Of a DNA stretch of 64,000 nt, positions 55,352-64,000 are shown piece after piece. Positions within the stretch are counted from its first letter, which is position 1, and each line of letters starts with the position of its first letter. The notes below the pieces were generated by a model. That model had not been told where the DNA came from. It saw only the letters and a program-made list of their open reading frames with translations, and made no database searches. This DNA is from Corticium candelabrum (lineage: Eukaryota; Porifera; Homoscleromorpha; Homosclerophorida; Plakinidae): positions 6,018,852-6,082,851 of the forward strand of contig NC_085093.1 in the NCBI RefSeq assembly GCF_963422355.1. The letters are read 5' to 3'. The translations under genes and the position numbers were made by a program.

Positions 55352-56278
55352 CTATTCTTGTTGGGAAGGCCTGTAAGGACCACTGTCTTCCAGCAAATTG
55401 GAAAAGCCCCAGGGTTGAGTGAACTGGCCTGAGTGTTGGGTGAATTGACCTGATGGTTGGTTTCCAAACCCTACCATCATCTGCATCATTTGCAGCTGAA
55501 ACTCCCTTTCTTCCCTTCTTCTTCTCTCTTCGTACTGTCTTCCCTCCCTTCTTTTTCTCTCGGCATACTCTCTTTCTTCTCTCAATCTTGCATCCTCAAG
55601 CTTCAGTCGTTTCTCTTCTAAATCGATTAGAAGTACTGAGTCTGCCTCTCTAATTTCTTTCATGCCAGCCATTATTGTCTGCATCATGTCTTTCATTCTA
55701 TCTCTAGTCTTGCCTTGCCCCTCCCGTGCTCTCTTCGTTCCGTTTCTCTTTTGCTTTGCAGCTGTGGGTGTATTGGCAACAGGAGAAGACGGACATACTG
55801 AGCTTGTTGGGGTAGATCTACTTGTAGTCCCTGTTGAGGAACAATTACTGAGGGCAAGTTCTCCCACACAGCTTTCATCACCGTAGTCATCGAGCTCAAT
55901 ACCTTGACTGCCACTTGCATCGCTGTCTACAGCTGTAACGTCGGTATGCGCAGGATTATTCGTACTCTCAAGCACAATAGGCGGGCAAGTCGCTGGCTTA
56001 TGACCTAAAATGGCGTCCATTGCCTCAAAAATCCTACTTGAGCGGCGTGCTCTCCCACTCTCATTGTTGTTGTCCTTTACTTTTCTATAGTCGGTCTTCA
56101 ATTTTTTGATCTTCTCTCGACACTGCGTGCCTGACCGGTTGTATCCTTCTTCCTGCATACGCGCTGCAAGCTTTGCGTACACTTCTTTATTGCGCGCACA
56201 ACCTTCAATTTGAACTTGTACACTCTCTTCCCCCCAAAGATCAATCAAAAGAAGGGTTTCTTGTTCTGTCCACGCCAT
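55352..56278 (-). CDS. Harbinger Myb/SANT-like (trihelix) DNA-binding partner
   Basis: 308 residues from ATG 56278. Residues 1-90 form a Myb/SANT-like trihelix domain: WTEQETLLLIDLW, YAKLAARMQEEGYNRSGTQC, REKIKKLKTDYRKVKD and RIFEAMDAILGHKP. The middle (about 95-185) is acidic and Ser/Thr-rich with no fold. Residues about 195-275 are a long charged helix, probably a coiled coil (MKEIREADSVLLIDLEEKRL then repeated E-R-R-R-E units). In the Harbinger family this protein binds sub-terminal DNA and assists the transposase. Its position within the TIRs and intact frame support that role. The convergent arrangement leaves only a short intergenic region. Confidence 0.88.
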   Translation of the reverse strand: MAWTEQETLLLIDLWGEESVQVQIEGCARNKEVYAKLAARMQEEGYNRSGTQCREKIKKLKTDYRKVKDNNNESGRARRSSRIFEAMDAILGHKPATCPPIVLESTNNPAHTDVTAVDSDASGSQGIELDDYGDESCVGELALSNCSSTGTTSRSTPTSSVCPSSPVANTPTAAKQKRNGTKRAREGQGKTRDRMKDMMQTIMAGMKEIREADSVLLIDLEEKRLKLEDARLREEREYAERKRREGRQYEERRRREEREFQLQMMQMMVGFGNQPSGQFTQHSGQFTQPWGFSNLLEDSGPYRPSQQE

Positions 56279-56660
56279 AGTGATGTATAATAGCTAGATT
56301 GACACTTTACGCTCATCCTAAAAGAATGCAATTGATATGCATGCTTACCGTCTGCCGCCTGCTGTAGCGTCCAGCCCAGCCCCGTTACCGTTCACACTAC
56401 ATAAACGAGCGGAGCCGAGCGGAGCCGAGCCGAGCTGGCCCGGCAAGTTGGGGTGGGCCAGCTCAGCCCGGCTCGGCTCGGCCCACGTTCACACTACACC
56501 TTTCAACCGAGCTGGCCCGGGTCAGCCCGGGCTGGCCCGCTTAAAAACGCTAGTGTGAACGGGCTATAAGATTTTACAGGTACAGTTTTTCAAAAAAGTT
56601 TAAATCGATGAAGTTCCGTATTTAAACAACCTGAATGTGTGCGCATAAAATGTTTATTAT

Positions 56661-56765
56661 ATGTACATACATATTTATTTGTTTATCTATGTAAATAGTA
56701 TTTATTTATTTACTTATATATTTATTTGTTTATATATTTACTTATTTATTTGTTTATTCATTGAT
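56661..56765. repeat. (TTTA)n-rich tract
   Basis: Imperfect TTTATTTG/TTTATATA tetranucleotide tract adjacent to the two retrotransposon tails. Confidence 0.7.
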
Positions 56766-56844
56766 TCTATTTCTGTCAAAAGCACTTCCATCATCACAAT
56801 AAAATCTAGCTACCATATAGGCTGCAGTAGCCTGTCAGAGTTCT

Positions 56845-57030
56845 AATGACATTGCATTCCCAAAAAAACGGCGAAGATGGCATGTTAGCTGGCTCAGTTG
56901 ACTTTTTCCATACAATGCTGATAATTTTGTCACTAATTATGTCAGAGTTCTCCTACTGCGAACATACTGCCAACTGGATTGTCCAGGTTCTCCTGAATTG
57001 GTTGCAGGGCATATTAGTCACATCATTCAT
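56845..57030 (-). pseudogene. Non-LTR retrotransposon tail (copy 4, 3' end only)
   Basis: Minus-strand residues CNQFRRTWTIQLAVCSQ, a TAG, and DIISDKIISIVWKKS align with the C-terminus of copies 1 and 3 (FATCLQKENVSIMSEKM and LAVCLQKENAQMIHNKILSI). Severely 5'-truncated and decayed. Confidence 0.55.
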
Positions 57031-57114
57031 TCATATATATTTGAGAGATATTGCCATCGCAACTGATAAATGTCTAAAATAAACTAACCCAGTGCCAAAA
57101 GCCCCTACTGCGAT

Positions 57115-57704
57115 TTAGCTAAAACCAAAGAACCGTTCAGCTGGCAGGCTAACAGTTTCCTGGCCAACTGATGTTTTGCTCACAATGCTGAGAATCTTGT
57201 TGTGTATCATTTGTGCGTTTTCTTTCTGGAGACAGACAGCTAACCGGATGGACCAATCCCTCTTAAAGTGGCTCGAAGAAACGTTTAAGACAGATGGTGC
57301 CAGCAATGAAGCTTCTTTTAGTGTCTCTTCAGCTCCTTCCCCCATCTTCCGTAGACCTCGATAGCAATAGGTCAGAAAAGGTGTCCAAGGTTAGATGCCT
57401 TTGTCAGGTATTTTGTGTTCTTCTCTTTCTCCTTAGCAGTTGCAGCAAATCCAGCTCTTTCACTGCTACCTGATAAGTTAGTCTTTGACCATGGCTGCGT
57501 CACGGTGATGTCGAGCAACAACTTCTTGCCATCACGGTAGTTGTAAACTGCAATATCAGGGCGTTGCTTGCCTTCGAATTGAGCCGTGATCTCTTTCTTA
57601 CAACGGAAATATACAGACCGCAGCATGTCGTAGCAGCTGTCCAGAAAGTGATCGTGACGACGAATGGGGCCACCACCAAACTTGCATGTTAGGAGATGGT
57701 AACC
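57115..57704 (-). pseudogene. Non-LTR retrotransposon tail (copy 3, 5'-truncated)
   Basis: Begins at GYHLLTCKFGGGPIRRHDHF (57704), inside the Cys/His cluster, and includes EGKQRPDIAVYNYRDGKKLL of the restriction-like endonuclease. A frameshift near 57360 separates it from the C-terminal LAVCLQKENAQMIHNKILSI block. Closest to copy 1. Truncation from the 5' end is typical of target-primed insertion. Confidence 0.8.
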
Positions 57705-57707
57705 TTT

Positions 57708-58362
57708 CGGCTGGCGTATTGCAAAGATGCTATGATGAGAATGACATACAGTTGTTCAATGGGCAGCTCAACGATATTGCTGTCGAAGGATGGGAAAGCG
57801 CAAAGAAGATTAGTCTTCGAGAAGCTGTCAGCCATAAAAGATCACCACCTGCCAGCCTTCCTTCCAGTTGCAGATGTCAGCGTAATTGTAGTTCTAAGAG
57901 AACGTGTCCTTGTCGACAAAAGAATCTAGATTGCAATGCAAAGTGCCACAAAGACACAAACTGTACAAATAAGGAGTCCCAAGGGTCCTCCAAAAGTAGC
58001 GAGTGCAAAAACATTGCGAGAACCAGCAAGCCTACATCCATTGTCTGTAAATGTGTTGGCAACAGCTGTACACTAAAGAATAAATGTAGCTGCCGACTGA
58101 AAGGCACGATTTGCGGGCTGAAGTGCCATCGTAGGAGAAGATGTTGCAATGCATCAAAAGCTTTGCCAGGGCCATCTCAAACAATCATAGACAGCGACTC
58201 CAGCGGTAATGAAGACCATGACAAAATTGAATCGGGCAACTGGTGGATCCAACAAGAGCAACTCAGTGTGACCGATGAATAGCAATTACTGGGTGGACAG
58301 TGGCTGACCGACAAGCACATATCAGTGGCACAGAACATCTTAAGAAAGCAGTTTCCTGATAT
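57708..58362 (+). pseudogene. CXC-domain part of a CXC-Ulp1-PHD gene
   Basis: Open to TAG at 58280. Two tesmin/TSO1-like Cys-rich segments are visible: CRCQRNCSSKRTCPCRQKN with DCNAKCH, and CKCVGNSCTLKNKCSCRLKG with CGLKCH. An acidic serine stretch SDSSGNEDHD follows. In the same frame after the TAG come GGQWLTDKHISVAQNILRKQ and FPDMDGL, the start of a Ulp1-like domain. The true N-terminus is missing: similarity begins right where the retrotransposon tail starts at about 57705. CXC domains bind DNA or, in this setting, may serve as a targeting module; that is inference. Confidence 0.6.
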
Positions 58363-58364
58363 GG

Positions 58365-59015
58365 ATGGTTTGTTTGTACTCTCCCTTGGTAGGAACCAGC
58401 ACAATTGGATTTAATCCAGTTCAGCACAGTGCAATTCAAATTCATAACAACGAACGGCTGCACTGGCTAACTTCTGCAGCTGGCATTACTAGTACCGGAA
58501 CGGGCGAGGTCGACATTCTTGACAGCCTTTCTAGTCGGTCACTGTCGACTCCTCTATGTAGGCAACTTGCAGACATCTATAGGGTACTAGCAGACGAGGA
58601 CGGTGTCATTAAGGTTAACATCAAACCTGTTCAGCAGCAAAGACTCCAGGAAGGCAACTGTGGTCCATTTGCAATTGCGTTTGCTGCCAGTCTCTGTCAC
58701 CGTATTGACCCTTCTATCGTTACGTTTACTGAACGTTCCCTTCGCCCTCATATACATCACGCTTTCGAGTCAGAGAAAATCGACCCCTTTCCTCAAACCA
58801 GCAAGTGTGGGCGCAGGGCAACAGCAACACAGATCAATATTAGTATCTACTGCATCTGTCACAGCCAACAGCCTAAAGAAGAAATGATCCAGTGTGACGG
58901 ATGCGACAACTGGTACCATTTCGTATGCATAAGAGCGGGAAAGGATAAGGCTAAAATGAAGAAACAGCAAGCCTGGTTCTGCAAGGACTGTTATAAAAGA
59001 GTCACTGCTCCATGA
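58365..59015 (+). pseudogene. Ulp1-like cysteine protease and PHD finger (rest of the same gene)
   Basis: A +1 frame change near 58370 joins this frame to the preceding GGQWLTDKH block. Residues 20-130 carry a Ulp1/adenain-type triad: His in NERLHWLTSAA, Asp in EVDILDSLSS, and Gln/Cys in QEGNCGPFAIAFAAS. Residues about 165-212 form a PHD finger: YCICHSQQPKEEMIQCDGCD, WYHFVCI, WFCKDC. All triad residues are intact, so the inactivation is by the stop and frameshift, unless undetected introns remove them. Ulp1 proteases process SUMO or related ubiquitin-like modifiers. Such proteases with CXC or PHD modules accompany several invertebrate DNA transposons. Confidence 0.65.
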
Positions 59016-59557
59016 CATCTAGTAGAAAACTTCGTTTGTATGTGTACGCACATCGGTTTGTTTGGTCCTTTGACCATTACAGTTTACTCTTGACGTATGC
59101 ATGGGGGTTCAAGGTGTTGTTAGCTGGAAGCTTGTTTCTGCTCTGTTTAAGCAATTACTGCCTGCTGTTGCATGTGTGTGTGCAATAAGTAATCTTAACT
59201 TAACTATAATTAATCATGTGGAAGGATGAATAAAAACATGGCTAGAGTTGCCCACAGCTAGTTATTGGGGAAACTTCGGTTGATGAAGTTAAACATGTGG
59301 TTTACTTTATTTTTTAAATTATAGCTGTAGATTCCACGAATGGTTTGACCAGTCCGAAAACGGGTTGAACCTTCTCGAATCGTTTGACCCGTTCGCGAAC
59401 GGTTCAACCCATTCGCGAATGGGGTACCGTTCGCATATGGTAAGTAGATACTTCGCATACGGGTCAAGGCATTCAAGGTTGGTGCACCCGTATGCGAATT
59501 CCCGAATGGTTCAACCCATTCGCCAAAGGGATTGATTCCTACTAGGGTCAAAACAAC
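59016..59557. other. Non-coding stretch with an inverted/tandem GGTTxAACC motif cluster
   Basis: 59337-59540 contains repeated blocks of the form CGAATGGTTTGACC / GGTTGAACC / CGAACGGTTCAACCC in both orientations, so it can fold on itself. No ORF is supported. Confidence 0.5.
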
Positions 59558-60642
59558 ATGCGCAGGGCAAATGAAGCCATCGTACGAGAAAGACACCTTA
59601 TACCAACAATAGATGAGGTACTCGGTGAACTAGCCAGCAGCAAGTACTTCAGTCATCTTAATTTGAGAAAGGAATTTCATCAAAAAGAAATGGAGGAAAA
59701 CGAAAGACCAATCACAAAACTTGTCACACACAAGGGATTATACAGATACAAGCATTTGATGTTTGGAATCTCTGCCGAGCCCGAACTTTACCAACACATT
59801 ATACAGCAAACGTTGTTGGGATGTGATGGAGTTGCCAACATTTCGGATGACATTTAGTCCATGGTAAAACGAGACAGGAACGCGATACCAGGCTAAAAGC
59901 GGTCTTAGAGTGAATACGGGAGAGAGGTTTAACTCTCAATTTAGAGAAGTGCGATTTCAGCCTTGACAAACTCAAGTTTATGGGGCATGTCATCTCGAAG
60001 AATGGTCTGTCTGCTGGAGAAGACAAGATAGCCGCTATCAATAACACAAGAGAACCAAGAACCGCAACAGAAGTTCGTTCGTTTGGGGGACTATTAAACT
60101 TCTGTTCGAAGTTCATTCCAAATTGGCAACCATTGCAGAGCCACTGCGTGAGTGTACTAGGACTGGTTACGGGTTCAAGTGGACACAAACGCAATTAGAT
60201 GCCTCTGAAGCGGTGAAAACGCAGATGCGAGAAGCTACTACACTATCTTTATTCGATAGCGGAGCGCCCACGTCTGTTGTGGCTGGTGCGAGTCCCGTAG
60301 GGCTAGGAGCAGTTCTTGTTCAAGAGCGAGATGGAGTTCAGAAACCAATATATTACATCAGCAGGTGTTTAAAGGATGTCAAAAAGATATTCAAAGACGG
60401 CGAAAGAGGCTTTAGCTTTAGTCTGGGCTTGCGAGAGATTTGATCTATACCATCTAGGTCAAAAGTTCAATCTAGTTACGGACTACAAGCTGTTGCAAAC
60501 CATCTATGGTCCGAGAAGCAAGCCATCTGCCCGTATAGAACGATGGATTCTTAGGCTCCAACCGTATCATTTCAATGTTGTCTATATTCGAGGTGTAAGC
60601 AATATCGCTGACCCATTATCACGATTATTAAACACAACATGA
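59558..60642 (+). pseudogene. Gypsy-type pol pseudogene (RT and RNase H)
   Basis: RT blocks are LIPTIDEVLGELASSKYFSH, YRYKHLMFGISAEPELYQ and VANISDDI (59833), where one base is missing before the following VHGK block. A TGA replaces an expected Arg codon near 59910. Further blocks are KFMGHVISKNGLS (59970), RSFGGLLNFCSKFIPN (60081), SPVGLGAVLVQERDGVQ (60292, RNase H) and, in another frame, KEALALVWACERFDLYHLG (60408) and VYIRGVSNIADPLSRLL (60580). At least three frame changes. No LTRs and no integrase. It belongs to a different Gypsy lineage from the young element. Confidence 0.8.
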
Positions 60643-60995
60643 GCATGCGGAAAACGATGATTAGATCAAGTTTGTGACACAACAAGCGACTCCACATTCA
60701 TTATCACAGCGACAGATCGAAATAGCCTCTCGGAAGGATTAAGAGCTGCACACACTGCGGGAAGCGATGCTGACAGAAAAACGACATGAAGCACACGAAG
60801 CGTACAGGCAAGTTTTCGGCGAGCTTACCACAGTTAGCAACTCATTGTAGACCTCATAACGACTGACGCTGTTTGCCTGAGGAAGCGTAGAGCGAAACGT
60901 TGCAACAACGTCAGTTAGTATCTATTCTATTATATTCACATTACACTGTATTTCACAACTACTGAGCACTGCCTCTTTAATTCTACTCTACCAAA
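60643..60995. other. Unassigned; contains a hammerhead-like core
   Basis: 60860-60925 has CTGAGGA, a short GC-closed loop, GAAA, the hairpin CGTTGCAACAACG and then TC. The order is that of a hammerhead ribozyme core (CUGANGA, GAAA, stem III, UH), but stem I next to the core does not pair well. ACTGACG and CGTCAGT pair at a distance. Confidence 0.25.
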
Positions 60996-61470
60996 ATGTC
61001 TGCCTCCCAACCAACCTTCCGCACCAGAAGAAAAACTCGACAACTCGAACACAATGCACAATCCTCACGTCCCGCCACTTCTCACACGCCACAAGCACCA
61101 AAGAAAATACCTCACGCCATCCGAAGAACGTCAGCGGACGACAACAATCGCGTACCTCCAACGGAGACCTCGCCGTCGATCTTCGCAGGTACGTTCGACA
61201 TACTGCCTGTACCACCACATGACAACACAGAAACGCACCAAACAACCTCCAAACATAACAACGAAACCAATTACCGCCGCCAACCGAAAGAGACATCCCG
61301 CAGTACAGACCAAAGAGCGAAGCGAGGCCACACAAACCGATCCAAATACCACACAGCGCAAGTTACATCAAAAGAAAATTATACTAACAAAGACTAACCA
61401 TCATATCGAATTCCTAACAAAATGCCGCGATCAACGAACAACACCAACAAGACTACAAATACAGAAATGA
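60996..61470 (+). other. Overlapping low-complexity ORFs, unknown
   Basis: Two plus frames are open (60996-61397 and 61054-61470), both rich in Arg, Thr, Pro and Gln (KTRQLEHNAQSSRPATS; RRPRRRSSQ). Base composition (C- and A-rich) differs from the AT-rich neighbours. With the hammerhead-like motif just upstream they could be the 5' region of a Penelope-like element, but no RT is present. Confidence 0.2.
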
Positions 61471-62600
61471 AGAAGCACTAGAAGTGCAAACCCTCGGCCA
61501 GTAGGCACCTGAAGGTAATTAGTCACGCTATGACAAAATCGTATGACAGAAGAGCATGATGTGGGTAACAAAATTAGATGTGGGAACGTTACAAATGCAG
61601 CTATATTAGCTAAGCGTTGTTTCTAAATGCATGTTGCAAATGTAGTTGTTTCCAAGTGATGGAACAAGCCAAATGTTACAAGTCGGAGAGCATCGACGCT
61701 AGGCCGGCTAGCAATCTTCGCCTTACGCGATGAAGTAACGGGCGCGATCATTTTCTGTTTGTTGTATTGGTGGAAAACCTAGGTTACAAATGTAGACCAA
61801 ACAAGCAGCTCACCACCGATTTTCCAGCTCACAAGAATGCAAAAGTCTCGTTCTTTGTGCAGCTTCTCTAGCTAGACGTCGCCTACTGTACGTACCGTAT
61901 TTACACAGCTATCCGTCTAACCGCAATTCCGGTCGTTGTAATGAGGTGGCCCCAGAGCCAAAACAAAACATCAAATGTGGGAAAACATGCACGTGCACAT
62001 GTAGATTAGCTAGGCGTCTGCTCGCTCTGACTTTGGATACCGTAAAACAAAAATGAATGGAGACGCAATAGCGGACTTACAGGTCAGCCGAGCCGCTTCG
62101 TCCGACAAACAGACGCTGTCATGGACAATGCACGTTCTCCTTCGCAAATTCCCGTCAAACGCCAAATTTCTGTTAAAGACGACAATAGTGATCTTTGCAA
62201 CAACACCACGGCCGCTCAGCCACCCACACCCAAATTCAAGCAGGCAGACTGCAGAAACACTATGCAGAAACACTCCTGGTTGTCGTTGGTAAAGCATACA
62301 CGTATAAATGTATGTGCCAAACCATTTAAGCAACGGACTAAACACCAAGTACAGGACGGACGCCCGATGGCCGAATTCTCGTTAGCAGCTACCAAACAGA
62401 GAGGTGGAACCTCATGATGACATCACGTTCGTCTATTGGTCAGTAACGACAACAACTTCTCGTCTATTGGTCGGAATAGCTTCATTTGCATCTCCGCTAA
62501 CCAACTATGTATACGGTCGCCGGGTCGTCGGGTCGTCGAACGACTACTACACCCTCCACCCCTGAAATCCAGCCTCGGGTAACAACAAAATATCACTCAA
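61471..62600. other. Unassigned stretch
   Basis: The plus frame 62121-62417 (TMDNARSPSQIPVKRQIS) has no recognised motif. A TCGTCTATTGGTC direct repeat occurs at 62427 and 62459. Confidence 0.25.
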
Positions 62601-62858
62601 ATGACACACTTTCATAAAACCTGGGAAACCATTCTTAGAGACACAAAGTCACGACTAATACTACTATCAATGCAACATCTACAAGAGACAAAAGAACAAC
62701 TCGAACAGGAAATCAGCGGCCTACAACGACGTCTGCATAACATCTCCCATGACCTCAACCCACAAAAACAGACTGACCACCAAGAACAACAACAAACCAA
62801 CACGGAATACATCAACCAATTGAAACCGAATAAGACCAGAGACAATCCAAGAAACTAA
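62601..62858 (+). other. Short helical/coiled-coil ORF, unknown
   Basis: 85 residues with KTWETILRDTKSRLILL then MQHLQETKEQLEQEISGLQR, likely a coiled coil, and a Gln/Asn-rich tail. A helical N-terminal segment of this kind occurs before the RT in some Penelope-like elements; no RT follows here, so this is only a possibility. Confidence 0.2.
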
Positions 62859-63691
62859 ACAATCTCAACCGAAGCATCCAGAGCAGAACCATGACTAGAG
62901 GCACCTACGAAACGAGACGAAGACAACACTCCAGTCACGTGCGCCAACCTCAGACACACAACAACAACATTCACAGGTTTTAGGATCTAGCGTGAATCAG
63001 GGACATGCAATGGTTCAGTTGGGATTTATGCAATCATATTCCAAATGGGTGAGCAACCTAACCCAAGTGCAATGATGGGAAATTGCCAACAGAATCCGGT
63101 TCAAACAACCACCACATACGCATAATTACATAGAGGAATGCAGTCTTCGCTTGGTCAAACTCGGATGGTACCGCGCAACAAACAGTGAAAGACCCGCAGC
63201 AACAGAATGCATACTTGAATCCACAATCAATAATGTCCTTAAATTCAGGAGGGGGTGGAAACAGTCAACGATTCCAGGCTGCGGGGATGAATCATGGCTC
63301 GCAATGATTGTGTTTATGCAACAATCATGAACTGCTTACTATTGCAATGGCTTCATAAAACAGGGTTCTCCCCAGGCCATTCAGGCGTATCGGCCGATAC
63401 GTCTTAGTAGTGTCTAGAGCTTAGCTAGTTTTCGAAGTTGAAGTGAAGTCTGTACTAGGTATAAGAGACGCGAAAATAGGGCAAGATTGCACTTACAATA
63501 CATACATTGCAGGATAGAGAAAGGTAGTGTGCTAACCTTACGTCCTCTTAGTCACTCTATACGCATAATGAGGAAGTGGAAGCCACAAGAAAGCTGAAGT
63601 TGCCAGTATCAAGTGACAAAACGCTTGACAGGTGTACATAGCTTTCAGTCTCTTGGACAAGTGTACAGTAGTTGTATCTATGTAGATCACC
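62859..63691. other. Non-coding stretch
   Basis: No supported gene. A perfect 16-bp palindrome CGTATCGGCCGATACG lies at 63386-63401. Confidence 0.35.
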
Positions 63692-63915
63692 ATGGACCCG
63701 TGGAAGTTATTCAGTCGTACTGCTGTCCATAGAACTAACGCCGTCCCTAGTTGTGAAAGCACGTCATTTCCGCCGAGGTCAGTACGTTATGCAGATCATA
63801 TATCGACAACGTCAGCCAATGTGCTCCCAAGATCTCAACTATATGCAGATGTACCATCACAGAAACAGACGCCTACAAATTCATCTGAAGACTCTGATGA
63901 ACAGGTACAGTATGC
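63692..63915 (+). CDS. Possible first exon of an unknown gene
   Basis: Starts MDPWKLFSRTAVHRTNAVPS and ends with acidic SSEDSDEQ just before a donor-like CAGGTACAG at 63911-63919. The frame stays open to 63973. Serine-rich and acidic, reminiscent of transposase N-termini seen elsewhere in the window, but with no diagnostic domain. The gene would continue beyond the window. Confidence 0.2.
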
Positions 63916-64000
63916 GAGAATGTTCCGTTCCCAGACCTCCAGTTCTGTTTCAGGAAGTCTAGTTACCAATTAATTAAGTATGTTGTACGTAGCAACTACA

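Larger units (their letters stand above)
53612..56569 (+). mobile_element. PIF/Harbinger DNA transposon, full length
   Basis: The element is 53615-56566 (2,952 bp). Its termini are perfect inverted copies of TAGCCCGTTCACACTAGC, and TAA flanks both sides (53612-53614 and 56567-56569), the 3-bp TWA duplication typical of Harbinger. Sub-terminal DNA on both sides carries repeats of GAGCCGAGCC and CTGGCCCGG and internal extra copies of CGTTCACACT. It contains the two convergent genes this family requires: a DDE transposase and a Myb/SANT-like protein. Confidence 0.95.

Overview
The window looks like intergenic heterochromatin-like DNA from an animal genome, most plausibly an early-branching marine invertebrate such as a sponge or cnidarian. 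That placement is an inference. It rests on the mixture of transposon families, spliceosomal introns inside transposase genes, very long dinucleotide tracts and an AT-rich background. I see no bacterial or viral gene organisation, no rRNA or tRNA gene, no CRISPR array, and no reading frame I can call a conserved host gene with confidence. A 200-base assembly gap lies at 26274-26473.

Layout. 1-3.2 kb: a 5'-truncated non-LTR retrotransposon (minus) joined to a decayed Tnp2-like (EnSpm/CACTA) transposase exon. 3.4-9.9 kb: an exon-like fragment, then AT, CA and TG tracts including about 1.07 kb of uninterrupted TG, then a gene-poor stretch. 9.9-17.8 kb: a multi-exon Tnp2/CACTA-like transposase pseudogene whose last exon is split by a young Gypsy element (identical 160-bp LTRs, 5-bp target duplication) with a single amber codon between capsid and zinc knuckles. 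17.8-26.2 kb: gene-poor DNA with a Tc1/mariner-type MITE, two isolated exon-like ORFs, a Gypsy remnant and a frameshifted PHD finger. 26.5-30.1 kb: a broken unrecognised gene and an intact non-LTR retrotransposon lying inside a CAGA microsatellite. 30.2-31.3 kb: a minus-strand multi-exon HIRAN-like gene. 31.4-40.4 kb: three piggyBac-type genes. One old copy is split by a 5-kb intron-rich copy, and a third partial copy follows. Both intron-rich copies carry tandemly duplicated mini-exons.

40.3-49.6 kb: a Crypton-like recombinase fragment, a THAP-domain gene with one nonsense codon, a Harbinger-like MITE, five copies of a dispersed repeat (some attached to a cysteine-peptidase-like ORF), a Gypsy RNase H fragment and a DDE transposase fragment. 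49.6-52.65 kb: a full-length hAT element. 53.6-56.57 kb: a full-length two-gene Harbinger element with matching TIRs and TAA target duplications. 56.8-59.0 kb: two retrotransposon tails, then a broken CXC + Ulp1-like protease + PHD gene. 59.5-64 kb: a Gypsy pol pseudogene, possible Penelope-like debris and unassigned DNA.

How the genes relate: there is no operon or pathway. They are mobile elements and remnants inserted next to or into one another. Those that look structurally competent are the hAT transposase, the Harbinger transposase with its Myb/SANT partner, the second non-LTR retrotransposon and, apart from one stop codon, the Gypsy element.
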